64,000 bases of DNA from Paramecium sonneborni (lineage: Eukaryota > Ciliophora > Oligohymenophorea > Peniculida > Parameciidae): contig CAJJDN010000062.1 in the NCBI GenBank assembly GCA_905182985.1, forward strand, positions 71,444-135,443. The letters run 5' to 3'. Positions 1-11,071 of the stretch are shown here, piece by piece. The notes beneath the pieces were generated by a model. The model searched no databases. It was not told the origin of the DNA and saw only the letters and a list, made by a program, of their open reading frames with translations. A program made the position numbers and the translations under genes. How positions within the stretch are numbered: position 1 is the first letter of the stretch; every line of letters begins with the position of its first letter.

Positions 1-339
1 ATTTTGAAATACAAAAATAGATGGTGATAAATTAATTAAGCAAAAAAAGGATGTTAATACTCAAAATAAAATTTTATTTTTATTTTAACAATACTATTCA
101 AAATACTGAAAAATATATTAATTGTTAAAATAATTATTTAGCCTTACCGCCATATATAACGTGATATAAATTAATAATAAATTTAAACAGCTGATAAATA
201 TAAATCTTTTTTTCAATTTAAAAATTAAGAAATAAATAATTTCAAAATTTTGATAAAAGTTATTTTTGCTAATTGTAAGATTTACAAAGTAGAATGAATA
301 TAAAACTAGTCTTGTAACTTCGACAGTTTTTAATTAAAA
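1..339. other. AT-rich stretch, no gene seen
   Basis: No open frame with coding character was recognised on either strand under the ciliate code. It precedes the damaged WD40-like gene and may hold its missing 5' part. Confidence 0.3.
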
Positions 340-1171
340 ATGAGATATTTTTATATAAGGCAATATCCTTTTAGCCAATTTTAGAATAGAGAAATAAAAT
401 CAATTGACGATAAGATGTTCAAGAGGAAAATGCTAATGAGTAAGTTACTGCTTTGGCATTAAATGAAATAACCAATTAATTATTTGTAGGATATATAACG
501 GAGATATCTCAACAAATTAATATTCAACAAATTCTTGGGGAAAAAAGGTTTAATAAAGAGCCCATTGTAATTTATAATTTTTCTAACATAGATTTATTTT
601 CAAGTGGAGATGATGATATCATTAAAATCTATTACTGTTCACAAGATATAGTTGCTAGTAAAAAAGTGAAATTATAAAGGGAAGTTTTTTAAATAGATAA
701 AGAAACTGATTAATTATTTTTGATCATAGCTGGATAGTTACATATTTATAAAAACTCTAACGAAATCCTGAATTATAATCGATATCTTTATAAAATAAGA
801 AAAAGTAACTGGTATGGCGATAGGGAGTAAAAAAATATATTTAGGATCTAATGAAGGTAAAATTCTTATATTTTAATATCAATAGATAGGAAACAAATAT
901 ACTTTTGCCTCTTTTGCTAAGATTTTAGAATAAAAAACAATTTTATCAATGAAATATTGTAGTGAAACAAAATTATTTGCTTCTTAGATTTGAAGAAAAA
1001 GTAATTATATATTAAATTGATTTGAATGATAAATTTGAATGCCTCTAAGAAATTTCTGGATATTTTAGTGGTTTTAATCTTAATAGTAATAAGAAGATTT
1101 CTGAAACGATATTATTTTCTGATTAAGATGATAAAGCTTCATACTATATTTCTTAAAAAGTGATTGGCTGA
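340..1171 (+). pseudogene. Broken WD40-like beta-propeller gene
   Basis: Reading with TAA/TAG as Gln gives propeller-like strands: ALALNEITNQLFVGY, IDLFSSGDDDIIKIYYC and KIYLGSNEGKILIF. No single frame connects them. The frame from ATG 340 must shift near 414-423, a 19-nt intron at about 804-822 restores one join, and another one-base shift is needed near 985 to reach the last block, which ends at TGA 1169. No GT-AG intron explains the two shifts. It is either a decayed gene or holds two sequencing errors. It lies 68 bp upstream of an intact WD40 gene on the same strand and could be a relic of a related copy. Confidence 0.5.
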
Positions 1172-1239
1172 AAAGTAGAAATGCTAATTTTTGATTGTTG
1201 AAATTAAATAAATAAAATATTTATAATTTAATTTTTTTA

Positions 1240-3403
1240 ATGTTCGAACCAAATTTAATAGAAAAAGAACTTAAATGTTCTAATAAAAATCATACAGCAC
1301 CTGTAGAAATGGTTATTTGGGATCCTTAGTTAAGTAAAGACTAAAGGTTAATTTGCAAAGTCTGTTAATCAGAATAATTTGGGGCAAAAATATTAATGCC
1401 TATAAAAGAAGCTATGGATAGAGCACATGCAAAATAAAAGAGTATGATAGAGAAAATTACTCCTGCTATTTAGGAAAATGAAAAATATATAAAATCTTTG
1501 GAGAGTGAAATAAATAAATTAAAAGATAATGCATTTTAAGCTTTGGAAAGTATAACAAAGAATGCAAAAACATGGTTAGAATAATTATAAAAAGTTAAAA
1601 AATCTACTACTGAAAATTATAGTTTCATTGAGGAGTTGGATAAAATGATTACTGGAAATGCTTCTGAAGAGTAAGTATAAATTATTGAAAGGATTCATAT
1701 AATAAACAATGCTTTCTTCTAAAAAATTGATATTTAATTAAATAATTTTTTCCTTTTTAAAGAATATTCAGATTGCTAAAAATCATTGGTCAATGTAATT
1801 TAAATTAATTTGAGTGATTTTACATAATCTAACAATAGAATCTCTTCTAGTAATGTAATTAATAATATATAATAATTAGGAATATAAAGCATTATGTTAA
1901 TAGCATAAAGAAAAAATAACTTTTGTAAATTTGGCACCGAACATCAATAAAGATCAAAGAGCAGCTTGTAAATAATGTAAGAGAAGAGATGGAGAATATT
2001 TTGAAGATTTTATTGATTAATGGAAATAATTTGATTCAAAACAAAAGGAGGTTATCTAAAATTCATAAAATAACTTATAAAAAATAATTGAAGAAAAATT
2101 ATAGTTCTTAAATAAAATGAGATTAGATTCTGTTAATTAATTTTCAAAATAAATAAATTAATTATGGATCATTATGTTAAAAGGATTGAAAAAACAATTT
2201 GAAACTGTGAATAGTCTTGCTAATTTATATAATGAAGGCTAAATAAATGAGATGGCTGAAAGATTAATCAGTCAAAATGAAATAAAAAGTGATGATTTAC
2301 AACAACAAGTTATAGATTCAATGTAAAATTTAATATCTCAAATATCAAATAACTTTTCGAATTTATAACCTGATTAAGATAAAAAATTGAAACCTAATTA
2401 AGGCTAAAAATAATAACCTGATTAATGTCTAGAGTTAAAGAAAGTTTTAAAAAAAACTATAGAATAAGACGCTTTAAGTATAGGTATGGCTATAAATTAA
2501 GATGGATCAAAAATTATTACTTGCAGTGAATAAAATTTAATTTTATGGAATATGAATTAAACAGAAATAAAATAGATAGCCACTTTAAAGGGTCATAATG
2601 ATTATATTAATTGTGTAGTCTTTAACAAAGACAGTAATTGTATCATTTCTGGATGTGAAGACTCATCTATTAGATTATGGAAGGAATAGAATTAAAATTA
2701 ATGGGAAAGCATCTAAGCAGATTAAAAACATAATTAAAGAATTTCTTGTTTAATTTTAAATTCAAAAGAAGATAAACTATTTTCTGGTAGCAGTGATTCA
2801 AAAATATGTGTCTGGAATATTGATATTTCATAAAAATAAATCAAATTCTAATAAATATTACAAAAACATAATTCGGATGTTTATAGTTTAAGCTTAAATT
2901 AACAAAATACATTTTTAATATCTTGTAGTTAGAATTAGAAAATTGTTATTTGGGAATATTAGAATGATTAATGGAAATTCAAATAATTTGTTGAAAATTA
3001 AATCAAAGGTACAGGTTACAGATTATCCTTTTTGAATGAAAATACGTTTATTTGGGTAAGTGCAAAAGCAGGTTAAGGAAACATTTGCGTTTTTTCACTA
3101 GAAAACTAAACTTTTGTTGAATAAAAAGAGAAAAAATTATCATTAGCTAATTCTACTAATATCACAGATTGTATGTATTTTCCTATTGTTTACAATTAAA
3201 GGAATAACACTGCATATGTTAAACATAAAAAACATTTATATATAATCAAAACGGAAACCTAATCTTAAAATTGGACTATAAATGCCATTGAATTAGATAA
3301 TGCTGAAAACCTTTTTGGAGCCATATCAGCTAATGGGAAGATAATTGTAACATACAATTAAAATTTAAAAAGACTTCAATTTATTGAGCTTGTAATGGAA
3401 TGA
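1240..3403 (+). CDS. WD40-repeat protein with N-terminal Cys/His motifs and coiled coil
   Basis: A 712-aa protein after removal of a 25-nt intron (1855-1879, GTA..TAG); removal restores the frame and spliced length divides by three. The N-terminus has two Cys/His clusters (KCSNKNH..CKVC and ALCQQH..CKQC), likely zinc-binding. Long Lys/Glu/Gln coiled-coil stretches follow. From about residue 400 there are WD40-type blades, for example SIGMAINQDGSKIITCSEQ, VVFNKDSNCIISGCEDSSI and LFSGSSDSKICVWN. This layout suggests a scaffold for protein complexes, but no specific partner can be inferred. TGA at 3401-3403 is followed by a convergent minus-strand gene ending at 3630. Confidence 0.85.
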
Positions 3404-3629
3404 AATGGTTAATTATCAATTATAAAACATTAGAAATCATATCATTATTAGATTTTCTTATTTAATATATATTATATTCTTAAGACACAAGAGGTCAAGA
3501 AAAAATAACAGAAAAAACATCTAAGTAATTTTTTTATCTCTTTATTTCGTAATTTCATCTATAAATATATACTACAAAAGTTTATATTAAATTTTATTTA
3601 ATAATTATTTTGATTTGTAAATAATAAAA

Positions 3630-4136
3630 TCATTTTAATTTTATTGGTTCAAAGTATCTATAATTACAATCAATATCGTTAGCCTGATCTAATTACCAAC
3701 ACTCAACTTTTTCATAAAATCTAACTTTCTTAATTGGTGACTTTTCATAAACATTTTTTGTTCTATTTGTTTAAATTTCAGTGGAGTATGAGCGTATTCT
3801 CGCTTAATTTTCACATCTCTTTGTGAGACTACCCTGATTTTTAATTATTTTTGTGCTAAATCTCCTCAAAGTATTGTGAGAATTTTCATTTAAAATTTTT
3901 TGGAAATTCGGTTAATATATATCCTCTAAATTACATATTTTGAATAAATTAGTAACATGAGATTATACTTAAAAGAATTTATTTTAAATATGTTTATTGT
4001 CTTTCCTTGTTATTATTTTTTGTTATTAAAGATTCCCTTATTTGTTTATTGGTTATATCAATTAAGGAGCTAAAATATGATCATTTTTTTATGGAAAACA
4101 AATTCTTGTAATCAACAAAGTTTAAGATGTCTTCAT
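3630..4136 (-). CDS. Hypothetical basic protein (168 aa)
   Basis: A single open frame of 169 codons from ATG 4136 to TGA at 3630-3632, with no intron. The protein starts MKTSQTLLITRICF, is rich in Gln, Asn, Lys and Arg, and ends YRYFEPIKLK. Near the C-terminus PIKKVRFYEKVECW contains KKVRF, which fits the loose RVxF docking pattern for protein phosphatase 1; that is only a pattern match. No domain was recognised. The frame has coding-like composition and is convergent with the WD40 gene, a usual Paramecium arrangement. Confidence 0.55.
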
Positions 4137-4799
4137 CCTTGATTATATAGGATTTTTATAAGGAATTGCATTCATAAATATTTAAACTAATACAAATTGA
4201 CATTTGTAATTTAATTATCTAATAAAATAATAATGACAGCAATTTGTCTAACTAAACTCCGAAAATTAAAAATGAAAACTTACCAGAATAGCTTTATTTT
4301 GATAAGAAGTGTTTTAAAAGGGGTTTGTTATTAATTTTTAAATATTCGATGATTATTAATTAAATGCAGAATATATCCTTATTATATGATATTGATTAAT
4401 ATTATGTTGATAAAGAAAATAATTTTTTTTTTCCGAATATTTTAAGTTTATTTTAACAGAATTTGATATTCATCTCCTTTATCTTTAAAATATATTTTTT
4501 TTCAATAAAAGTTAAATTTAATCAATAAATGAAAATTTAACTTATATTTGAAATTCTTCAATATATATTTTAAAATAATGTTTTATGTTTAATAATAATG
4601 TATTTATTAGTTATTGATAGGTTTTTCTTGAATATGAAATAAAAAGGAGAGTGTTAGTTTAAATAGTATAAATAAAAAAAGAGGAATATGAAAATAAAGT
4701 AAGAAGAAAGTATTTGGAATATGAAGATAAGGATTTGAGTTTAATAAATGATGTTTAATGATATAAAGAAGTAATATTTATCATGAACTTGATAAAGAA
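4137..4799. other. Intergenic, no gene seen
   Basis: About 660 bp of very AT-rich sequence between two minus-strand genes. An alternative open frame overlaps the start of the neighbouring gene but changes frame and was not accepted. No conserved element was recognised. Confidence 0.35.
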
Positions 4800-5378
4800 T
4801 CAAGCCATTCCATAAAATCTCGGAGTCTCAATATCTAAATTAAAATTTTCTTTTTTAAATTCTTTAATAAGTTAATTGGTAAATTGAAGATTGTTTTCTT
4901 GTACTTGATATTGATTAATTGATTTTATTTTAGGGGATATTTTTTTAGTATTGTTTAAGTATAATAACTAGTTATTAACAGTCAGCAAATTGTTTAAGTG
5001 TAAGGTATTACACTTTGGCGATGTTCTTTATGAGATTTAAGGATTGATTTTGATTTATTTTTTAGGTTTATTGTTTGTATGGAGAATGTCTTTTAACTTA
5101 AGTACATCAATTGGATTAAGAATTTTTGATTAATTCGTATTAGAATCTTTAGTATTTATTTATCTAAAAGAAGAAGTAGATCTAAGTTTTTAAAGGTTGA
5201 CTTATGGATAATCATAAGTTCTTTAAGTAGATTGTTCAAATATTTAAACTAAACTTTAGTTCTTCTATAACAATTCTGTAAAATATTGATTGTATTGTTA
5301 TTTATTATGATTAGTAGTTGATTGAATGTTAGTTTTAGGTGAAATTTAAGTTGTATTTGTAAGTTATTGATTTCTCAT
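4800..5378 (-). CDS. Hypothetical Asn/Gln-rich protein (192 aa)
   Basis: One open frame of 193 codons from ATG 5378 to TGA 4800-4802. It starts MRNQQLTNTTQISPKTNIQS and ends LDIETPRFYGMA. It is rich in Asn, Gln, Thr and Lys with no recognised domain, signal or membrane segment. It is divergent from the CK1 gene, with 77 bp between the two ATGs, so they may share a promoter. The part above 4963 recurs at 6116-6531 because of the tandem assembly duplication. The lack of TGA over 193 codons supports it, but homology was not recognised. Confidence 0.5.
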
Positions 5379-5455
5379 AAGTGTTATATGATGATAATGT
5401 AATAAATAATAAATGAAAAGTGAAATATTTAATATATATATTTAAAATAAATTAA

Positions 5456-6114
5456 ATGCAAGCAGAAATAAAAAATATACCATTGAATTAAGGAAAATAT
5501 ACAACTTAATAAAGATTAGGTAGTGGTTCTTTTGGTGAGATCTATTTAGTAACAACATAAGCAAATGAAATATTGGCAGCAAAATTTGTAATAAATATTT
5601 TGAATAAATTTAGGAAGAAATTAAATCAAAGCATCCTTAATTAGGATTTGAAGCAAAGGTTACAAAAGCATTGTAAGGAGGAAGTATGATTTATTATAAA
5701 AAAAAATAGTTGGGATTCCTGTATTTCATTATTTTGGATAAGAAGCTGGATTAAATGTAATGATTATAGATTTACTGGGACCAAATTTAGAAGACTTATT
5801 CAATTTATGTTAAAGAAAGTTTTCATTAAAAACTGTAATCATGTTAGCAGATTAAATGATTTAAAGAGTTGAATATATGCATTCGAAAAGTTTTATACAC
5901 AGAGATATTAAACCAGATAATTTTCTTATTGGATTAGGCAGAAAATCAAACACTGTGGTATTTTATTAAATTAATATACTCAGTATATTCTAGATTTTGG
6001 TTTAAGTAAAAAATATAGAGATGCTAAAACACATTAACATATTCCATACAGAGAAAATAAAAATCTTACGGGTACAGCAAGATATGCTAGTATTAATGCA
6101 CATCTTGGTATAGA
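5456..6114 (+). pseudogene. 5' fragment of casein kinase 1 (first copy)
   Basis: Identical to the first 659 bp of the CK1 gene at 6609, including the introns. It stops at the N at 6115 just after the SINAHLG motif and so lacks the rest of the kinase. Most likely an assembly duplicate rather than a second gene. Confidence 0.75.
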
Positions 6115-6115
6115 N

Positions 6116-6531
6116 AATAACTAGTTATTAACAGTCAGCAAATTGTTTAAGTGTAAGGTATTACACTTTGGCGATGTTCTTTATGAGATTTAAGGATTGA
6201 TTTTGATTTATTTTTTAGGTTTATTGTTTGTATGGAGAATGTCTTTTAACTTAAGTACATCAATTGGATTAAGAATTTTTGATTAATTCGTATTAGAATC
6301 TTTAGTATTTATTTATCTAAAAGAAGAAGTAGATCTAAGTTTTTAAAGGTTGACTTATGGATAATCATAAGTTCTTTAAGTAGATTGTTCAAATATTTAA
6401 ACTAAACTTTAGTTCTTCTATAACAATTCTGTAAAATATTGATTGTATTGTTATTTATTATGATTAGTAGTTGATTGAATGTTAGTTTTAGGTGAAATTT
6501 AAGTTGTATTTGTAAGTTATTGATTTCTCAT
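6116..6531 (-). pseudogene. 5' fragment of the 4800-5378 hypothetical gene (second copy)
   Basis: Identical to the N-terminal part of the minus-strand gene at 4800-5378, starting at ATG 6531 and cut off by the N at 6115. It exists only because of the duplicated contig end. Confidence 0.7.
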
Positions 6532-6608
6532 AAGTGTTATATGATGATAATGTAATAAATAATAAATGAAAAGTGAAATATTTAATATATATATTTAAAA
6601 TAAATTAA

Positions 6609-7744
6609 ATGCAAGCAGAAATAAAAAATATACCATTGAATTAAGGAAAATATACAACTTAATAAAGATTAGGTAGTGGTTCTTTTGGTGAGATCTATTT
6701 AGTAACAACATAAGCAAATGAAATATTGGCAGCAAAATTTGTAATAAATATTTTGAATAAATTTAGGAAGAAATTAAATCAAAGCATCCTTAATTAGGAT
6801 TTGAAGCAAAGGTTACAAAAGCATTGTAAGGAGGAAGTATGATTTATTATAAAAAAAAATAGTTGGGATTCCTGTATTTCATTATTTTGGATAAGAAGCT
6901 GGATTAAATGTAATGATTATAGATTTACTGGGACCAAATTTAGAAGACTTATTCAATTTATGTTAAAGAAAGTTTTCATTAAAAACTGTAATCATGTTAG
7001 CAGATTAAATGATTTAAAGAGTTGAATATATGCATTCGAAAAGTTTTATACACAGAGATATTAAACCAGATAATTTTCTTATTGGATTAGGCAGAAAATC
7101 AAACACTGTGGTATTTTATTAAATTAATATACTCAGTATATTCTAGATTTTGGTTTAAGTAAAAAATATAGAGATGCTAAAACACATTAACATATTCCAT
7201 ACAGAGAAAATAAAAATCTTACGGGTACAGCAAGATATGCTAGTATTAATGCACATCTTGGTATAGAATAATCTAGAAGAGATGATTTAGAAGCTATTGG
7301 ATATGTTATGGTCTATTTATTAAGAAGTTATCTACCTTGGTAAGGAATTAAAGCAAATAATAAATAAGAAAAATATCATAAAATCATGGAAAAAAAAATG
7401 ACTACTCCTGTTGAAGTTTTATGTAAGACTTTACCAAGTATTTTTTATTTATCATTTTAATAGTTGAATTCTCAACATATTTAAATTATTGTAGATCCTT
7501 AAGATTTGAAGATAAACCTGATTATAGTTTTCTTAGAAAAATGTTCAAAGAATTATTCTAAAAACATGGATATGATTGGGATTATTAATATGATTGGTGT
7601 CTAGCTATTAATGGATAAAAAACTAATACTTATAATAATGGTAAAATCACAATCTAAGTCAATGCAAATTAATATGATGCTGATGAAAATCAACCTCCTA
7701 TTACTATCTAAATTAGTATATATTATTAATATTATTTAAGATGA
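6609..7744 (+). CDS. Casein kinase 1 family Ser/Thr kinase
   Basis: A CK1 kinase. Motifs in order: glycine loop GSGSFGEIY, catalytic lysine in [25 protein letters not shown], the CK1 signature [18 protein letters not shown], and [15 protein letters not shown]. Four introns join the exons in frame: 6741-6766, 6794-6819, 7111-7136 (ending CAG) and 7438-7463, each 26 nt. The boundaries given stop at TGA 7742-7744 and yield 343 aa. If a further 25-nt intron at 7716-7740 (ending AAG) is spliced, the frame avoids that TGA and continues into the downstream globin as one 542-aa product. CK1 kinases phosphorylate acidic or primed substrates in cilia, trafficking and the cell cycle. Confidence 0.88.
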
Positions 7745-7907
7745 AAAGGTATAAGATAAATAAGTAGTTGAATCCAAAATTATTGATAACAAATACTAAA
7801 GAGTTTAGAATCCAGAAAATGATATAGATTAAACTGAATAAATTGCCAGAAATTTAATGGGAAATGAATAATTTAATAAATAACAAGATTAAATTAAAAA
7901 GAATCTT

Positions 7908-8414
7908 ATGGGTGATAGTGAAATCAAATTATCAATTCCTAATAATACAAGTTAAAAAAATTAAGCACCAATTGAAACAGTTTTTAATCCCAGGGTTGTT
8001 ATATAAGTATTTAAATAAAAAATAAAAATATAGAAAAAAACAATTTATGAAAGATTAGGCTAGAGTATGGCAATTGATTTCACAGTTGATAAATTATTGT
8101 AAAAATTGTCGAATGATCCAAAATTAAAGAGTTTTTTTGTTAAGTCAGATATGAAGAAGTTGAATTCTTAGATGTAAGCATTTCTTACAATGCTTTTTGG
8201 AGGGTATAATTAGTAATGATTTAGACCTTCAAATTATATGGGAAGAGATATGTTAGAAGCACATAGAGGATTAGGAATAGATGATACACATTTTAATCTA
8301 GTAGTAAAACATTTAAGCGATACTCTTGTTAATTTAGCACTTCCAGAAGATATTGTAGCTGAAGTAGTTGAAGTTTGTGAATCTCTTAGAGATGATGTAC
8401 TTGGAAAAGGATGA
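7908..8414 (+). CDS. Truncated (2/2) hemoglobin
   Basis: A group-I type truncated globin. After removal of a 21-nt intron (8204-8224) the frame reads LFGGPSNYMGRDML, matching the GGP..Y.GR motif of the family, followed by EAHRGLGI with the presumed proximal (F8) His. A second 27-nt intron (8007-8033) lies before the globin fold. The B-helix reads DKLLQKLSNDPKLKSFF where the family usually has FY at B9-B10, so the distal-pocket Tyr appears replaced by Leu. The start at 7908 is chosen as the nearest upstream Met and gives 152 aa with an N-terminal extension; the frame is open back through the CK1 tail, so this could instead be the C-terminal part of a fusion. Role: O2/NO binding. Confidence 0.8.
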
Positions 8415-8448
8415 AATAATATTCATTAAATAAATCATTATTAAATAT

Positions 8449-8961
8449 ATGTCCAATCAATAAAAGTGTAATAATTGTGGAGCAAAAGATCATTTAGCAA
8501 AATTTTGTTATGAAAGAACTAAAAAAGTTCCATCAACTATTAAATTATCTATTTAATCTGATAAATTGAATTTGAAAGATAAAAAAGAATAGAAATTGTA
8601 AAAAAAAGAAGAACAAATAGTTGTTTAAATATCAAAATAAATACCTAGATCAAAATACGAAGAGGATAAATATATTGGTTAACATACTTAAATTTGGGGT
8701 AGTTATTGGAATGAAGTTTTGGGATGGGGATTTGCATGTTGTTATTCAAATTAAAAAACTTAAGAATGTTTAGGAGAAAAAGGTAAAAGACAATCACTCA
8801 CCAAAGAATATTCTATTAAAAGATAAATTGAAGAAACACCTATTGCATAATAAGAGTTAAAATCAGGACCATTAAATCTTAATGAATTATATCGAAAATC
8901 AAATCTAAGAGAAGGGGCTCCTGTTGATGTTATTTATAATTAAAATAACGCTACAAGTTGA
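8449..8961 (+). CDS. SLU7: Minimal SLU7-like pre-mRNA splicing factor
   Basis: A 170-aa single-exon protein. It begins with a CCHC zinc knuckle (CNNCGAKDHLAKFC) followed by ERTKKVP, as in SLU7. Next is SKYEEDKYIGQHTQIWGSYW, then WGFACCYS and ECLGEKGK, closely matching the SLU7 core where human reads HTHIWGSYW..CCHS..CTGEAGK. SLU7 acts in the second step of splicing, in 3' splice-site choice. Human SLU7 is about 586 aa; here the large central segment is missing and the two conserved blocks lie close together. It starts 35 bp after the globin stop. Identification of the family is firm; whether it is a full functional orthologue is inferred. Confidence 0.8.
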
Positions 8962-9133
8962 TTAATTCTTATGAGTATTCGATTAAATAAAAATAATTAA
9001 ATGTTAGATTGATATATCGATACTTATTATTTATTTCTTTTGTTTTTAATCGAATTTTTCAATCTACTAAAGCAGCAATTTTATTTAAAGAGTTTAGTAT
9101 CTATTATATATATATATTGAATAATAAAATCTA

Positions 9134-9445
9134 ATGGAAATTCAAAGAAACTAATTTGAATAATTAAATCAAACATTCAATAAGATAAAATAATCAATTA
9201 TTCAGAAACTGCATTTCTCTATCTTTTTTATATTAAAAAGTTTAAATAAAATGATAAATAATCTATATTCAGTATTTATGGTTTTAGTGATTGTTTTAAA
9301 ATAATTTTTATATAAAAGAATATTGATAGATTTATAAATGATTATCAGAAATAAAAAATTCACAAGAATTATCTTTTATTATAATAAAATGATTATCATA
9401 TTGAAATAATCAAAAACTTTTTTACTTGAATTTTTATTAAGATGA
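9134..9445 (+). CDS. Small hypothetical protein with a membrane segment
   Basis: A 103-aa open frame (MEIQRNQFEQLNQTFNK..). It holds one or two hydrophobic stretches (NNLYSVFMVLVIVLKQFL). Nothing was recognised, and an open frame this long can occur by chance when TGA is the only stop. It lies between SLU7 and the AGC kinase on the same strand. Confidence 0.28.
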
Positions 9446-9511
9446 CAATTTCCAATAAAATTGATATAGAAAAAAAATGAACCATTAATATTTATATTTA
9501 TTTAATAATAA

Positions 9512-10650
9512 ATGGGATCTGTTTGTATAAAAGAAACTGAACAATAATCAGGAGAAGCAATGGAGAAAAATTTAATAAAGGATTCTTAATAATTGTTCTG
9601 TAGAGATGATGAGGATAAGGGGAAATAATAATTAGAAGAATTTTCCATTCTTAGAGTATTTATAGAGATGATACATAGCATTTAGGTAGAGGCACAAATG
9701 GAAAGGTTATGTTAGTCTAACATAAATCAACACAATAATAATATGCAATGAAAGTTGTATGTAAAAACAAAATTCAAACACTTAACTAAAAAAAATATAT
9801 TAAAACGGAAAGAAAGATATTAGAAATTTCAGATTGCTGCTTCATCACTAAATTACATTATGCTTTTTAAACTCAAACTAAATTATATTTTATTATAGAA
9901 TTTGTACCTGGTGGAGAATTGTTTTATCACTTAAAGAAAAATGGAAGAATGTCTGAAAAAAAAGTAAAATTCTATGCTGCAGAAATCTTATTAGGTTTAG
10001 ATTATTTACATAAATAAAATATTATTTATAGAGACTTAAAACCAGAAAATATATTATTGGATAATGAAGGTCATATTAAAATTTGTGATTTTGGTTTGTG
10101 TAAATTATGTACTTATGGTGATAATTATGCCAAAAGTTTTTGTGGTACTTTAGAATATCTATCTCCAGAAATCATTTCAGGGGATATGTATTCTAAAGTA
10201 TGTGATTGGTGGACTTATGGTGTTTTATTATATGTAATGTTAATAGGCAGATTGCCATTTTAAAATGATAACTAAAAAGAGATTATGAAATCTATTCTAA
10301 TAGAAGAATTTGAAATTCCAGATGATATATCAGAGGAAGCTCAGGATTTGCTGAAATAATTATTAAAAAAGAATCCTTAATAAAGACTTGGATCAGTTGG
10401 TGATGGAAAAGAAATCTAAAAACATGATTTTTTTAAAGATATAGATTTTGTGAAATTAGAAAGGAGGGAAATAAAAGCACCTCTGTATAATGATAAGCCT
10501 TTTCAATTTTTTGATCAAAATTTAGTTAGAAAAAGTACAATTCAAGATACTCCTGTAAATGAAATAGGGAAATATTAAAATTTTTCAAATTTCACTTACA
10601 AAGAAGAAAAGATGATGAATGAATATAATAAACTATTAATTATTCACTGA
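9512..10650 (+). CDS. AGC-family Ser/Thr protein kinase
   Basis: A 371-aa kinase after removal of a 23-nt intron (9656-9678). Motifs: HLGRGTNGKVMLV (glycine loop), AMKVV (catalytic Lys), [29 protein letters not shown], activation loop SFCGTLEYLSPE and CDWWTYGVLLY. The AGC C-terminal tail is present and ends with a hydrophobic motif FSNFTY, as in AKT, S6K and SGK rather than PKA. The N-terminus MGSVC could be N-myristoylated and palmitoylated. No PH domain or cyclic-nucleotide domain is present. The 3' third (from 10298) recurs after the N gap at 11545. Confidence 0.9.
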
Positions 10651-10655
10651 GAAAT

Positions 10656-11048
10656 ATGAGAAATTCTGCTTTGGGACCAAGATTAACACTGAGTAGAGCC
10701 CAGGTAGATGATACAGAAGACATACCTGAGGAACCTGAAGATTTTGAAACAATAATAGTAGAGAAGAGGAAAATAAAATATAAAGCAATAAGAGATGATA
10801 GATTTGATGGAAAAGGACGTTTGATAAAATAAGGAACTGGATATGGAATACAGTTTGATAATTTTATAACAGTATGCGTATTTGATCCAAGTGAAGAAGT
10901 AGTATAAATAAAAGACACATTATCAAATTGCACAAATGCAATAGATTAATAAAAAATAAATCCAAGATTGGATATGAAATATAAAGATGAAAATAAAGGA
11001 GATGAAATCATTCTGTTTTCAATCCTTAAAAAATAAAAAAACAAATGA
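10656..11048 (+). CDS. Hypothetical protein (130 aa), first copy
   Basis: A single-exon 130-aa frame starting MRNSALGPRLTLSRAQVDDT, with an acidic patch (DTEDIPEEPEDFE) and the compact block GKGRLIKQGTGYGIQFDNF. No family was recognised. The ATG lies only 5 bp after the TGA of the AGC kinase, in another frame, which is extreme even for Paramecium; no GT-AG intron that would join the two was found. The same gene recurs at 11903-12295. Confidence 0.6.
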
Positions 11049-11071
11049 TTTGATTTATTAAATATATATTG

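Larger units (their letters stand above)
4963..7267. repeat. Tandem 1,152-bp identical duplication joined by one N
   Basis: 4963-6114 recurs as 6116-7267 at an offset of 1,153, with a single N at 6115. The first copy breaks inside the kinase frame. This is what an unmerged overlap between two contigs looks like; a true recent tandem duplication is less likely because the break is abrupt and marked by an N. Confidence 0.85.

Noticed and set aside
3630..4473. A longer minus-strand model starting at ATG 4473
   Set aside because: Its length does not divide by three and it mixes two frames; the clean frame starts at ATG 4136.
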